From assembly GCA_002381565.1 (NCBI GenBank), contig DFWZ01000006.1, positions 1 to 6,091 of the forward strand: a DNA stretch of 6,091 nt. The letters are read 5' to 3'. A model generated the notes under the pieces. That model was not told where the DNA came from. It did not search any database and saw nothing but the letters and a program-made list of their open reading frames with translations. A program made the translations under genes and the position numbers. Numbering within the stretch: the first letter of the stretch is position 1; every line of letters starts with the position of its first letter. This DNA is from Gallionella sp. UBA4121. GTDB lineage: Bacteria; Pseudomonadota; Gammaproteobacteria; Burkholderiales; Gallionellaceae. Below, in pieces: positions 5,968 to 6,091 of this stretch.

Positions 5968-6028
5968 TGCGCCCGGCAGGGCGTATTTGCCTGGAGGTGA
6001 AAGTCCTCTGCTCAACTTTAGACTTTCA
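5968..6028 (+). other. structured noncoding spacer with several short inverted repeats
   Basis: Three potential hairpins lie between the terminator and the second repeat copy. CGCCC (5970-5974) pairs with GGGCG (5979-5983) over a GGCA loop, extended by a G-T wobble pair and a T-A pair. GAGG (5994-5997) pairs with CCTC (6005-6008) over seven bases. TGAAAGTC (5998-6005) pairs with GACTTTCA (6021-6028) over 15 bases, and the last two exclude each other. GGAGGTGA at 5993-6000 is a perfect anti-Shine-Dalgarno complement but has no start codon at a usable distance. I see no open reading frame here, and no function is assigned. Confidence 0.35.
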
Positions 6029-6054
6029 GCCCTCATTGTGACAGGCGAAAAATT

Positions 6055-6091
6055 GTAGGCAAACTGAGCGGAGTTGTTTAGAATCAACAGC
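6055..6091 (+). repeat. 37-bp direct repeat, copy 2, running to the window edge
   Basis: Matches 5480-5516 with one substitution (G at 6068), at an offset of 575 bases. All bases up to the last one of the window match, so the repeat is probably cut by the window. It follows the terminator of the cytochrome gene by about 90 bases, in the same orientation as copy 1. Confidence 0.93.
6056..6084 (+). promoter_or_regulatory. second copy of the predicted cytochrome promoter
   Basis: TAGGCA (6056-6061) and TAGAAT (6079-6084) with a 17-bp spacer are identical to the elements in copy 1; the single substitution lies in the spacer. It should drive a gene that starts beyond the right edge, on the same strand. 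Confidence 0.5.

Noticed and set aside
5993..6028. GGTGAAAGTC resembling a segment of group II intron RNA
   Set aside because: No domain V hairpin, no intron-encoded protein and no further conserved intron sequence are visible.

Overview
The window looks like chromosomal DNA from a betaproteobacterium. The evidence is the E. coli-type (gamma/beta) IlvD and Lgt sequences, the fairly GC-rich coding DNA, and two small class I c-type cytochromes of the kind common in respiratory or chemolithotrophic lineages. A Nitrosomonadales/Gallionellaceae-like host is a guess from general resemblance; no taxonomic search was possible. Most of the DNA is ordinary housekeeping sequence. The accessory interest lies at the right-hand end.

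Layout. Two genes point left. A CNNM/CorC-type membrane protein (DUF21, CBS pair, CorC_HlyC domain) runs off the left edge with only its last few residues missing. Upstream of it, 54 bp away, is lgt, the prolipoprotein diacylglyceryl transferase. A 54-bp divergent intergenic region separates lgt from a rightward set: ilvD (dihydroxy-acid dehydratase), a D-hexose-6-phosphate mutarotase (YeaD family), and a lipoprotein carrying a cytochrome c551-like domain. These three are spaced 30 bp apart, so they could be one transcript. A gap of about 136 bp follows, holding a good sigma70-like promoter inside a 37-bp sequence. A second small periplasmic cytochrome c gene comes next and ends in a strong intrinsic terminator.

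Main observation. The 37-bp promoter-bearing sequence before the last cytochrome recurs 575 bp downstream with one mismatch, and the window ends exactly at the last matching base. This suggests that another gene with the same promoter, possibly a tandem paralogue of the cytochrome, begins just outside the window. The two visible cytochromes share the heme-binding first third but differ in the part that supplies the second heme ligand, and they differ in location: one lipid-anchored, one soluble. The second has lower G+C and codon use suggestive of high expression.

How the genes connect. Lgt would lipidate the lipoprotein cytochrome, as it does all lipoproteins. The two cytochromes probably carry electrons in the periplasm. 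IlvD and the mutarotase are metabolic neighbours with no evident link to respiration. I found no mobile element, CRISPR array, tRNA, rRNA or defence system.
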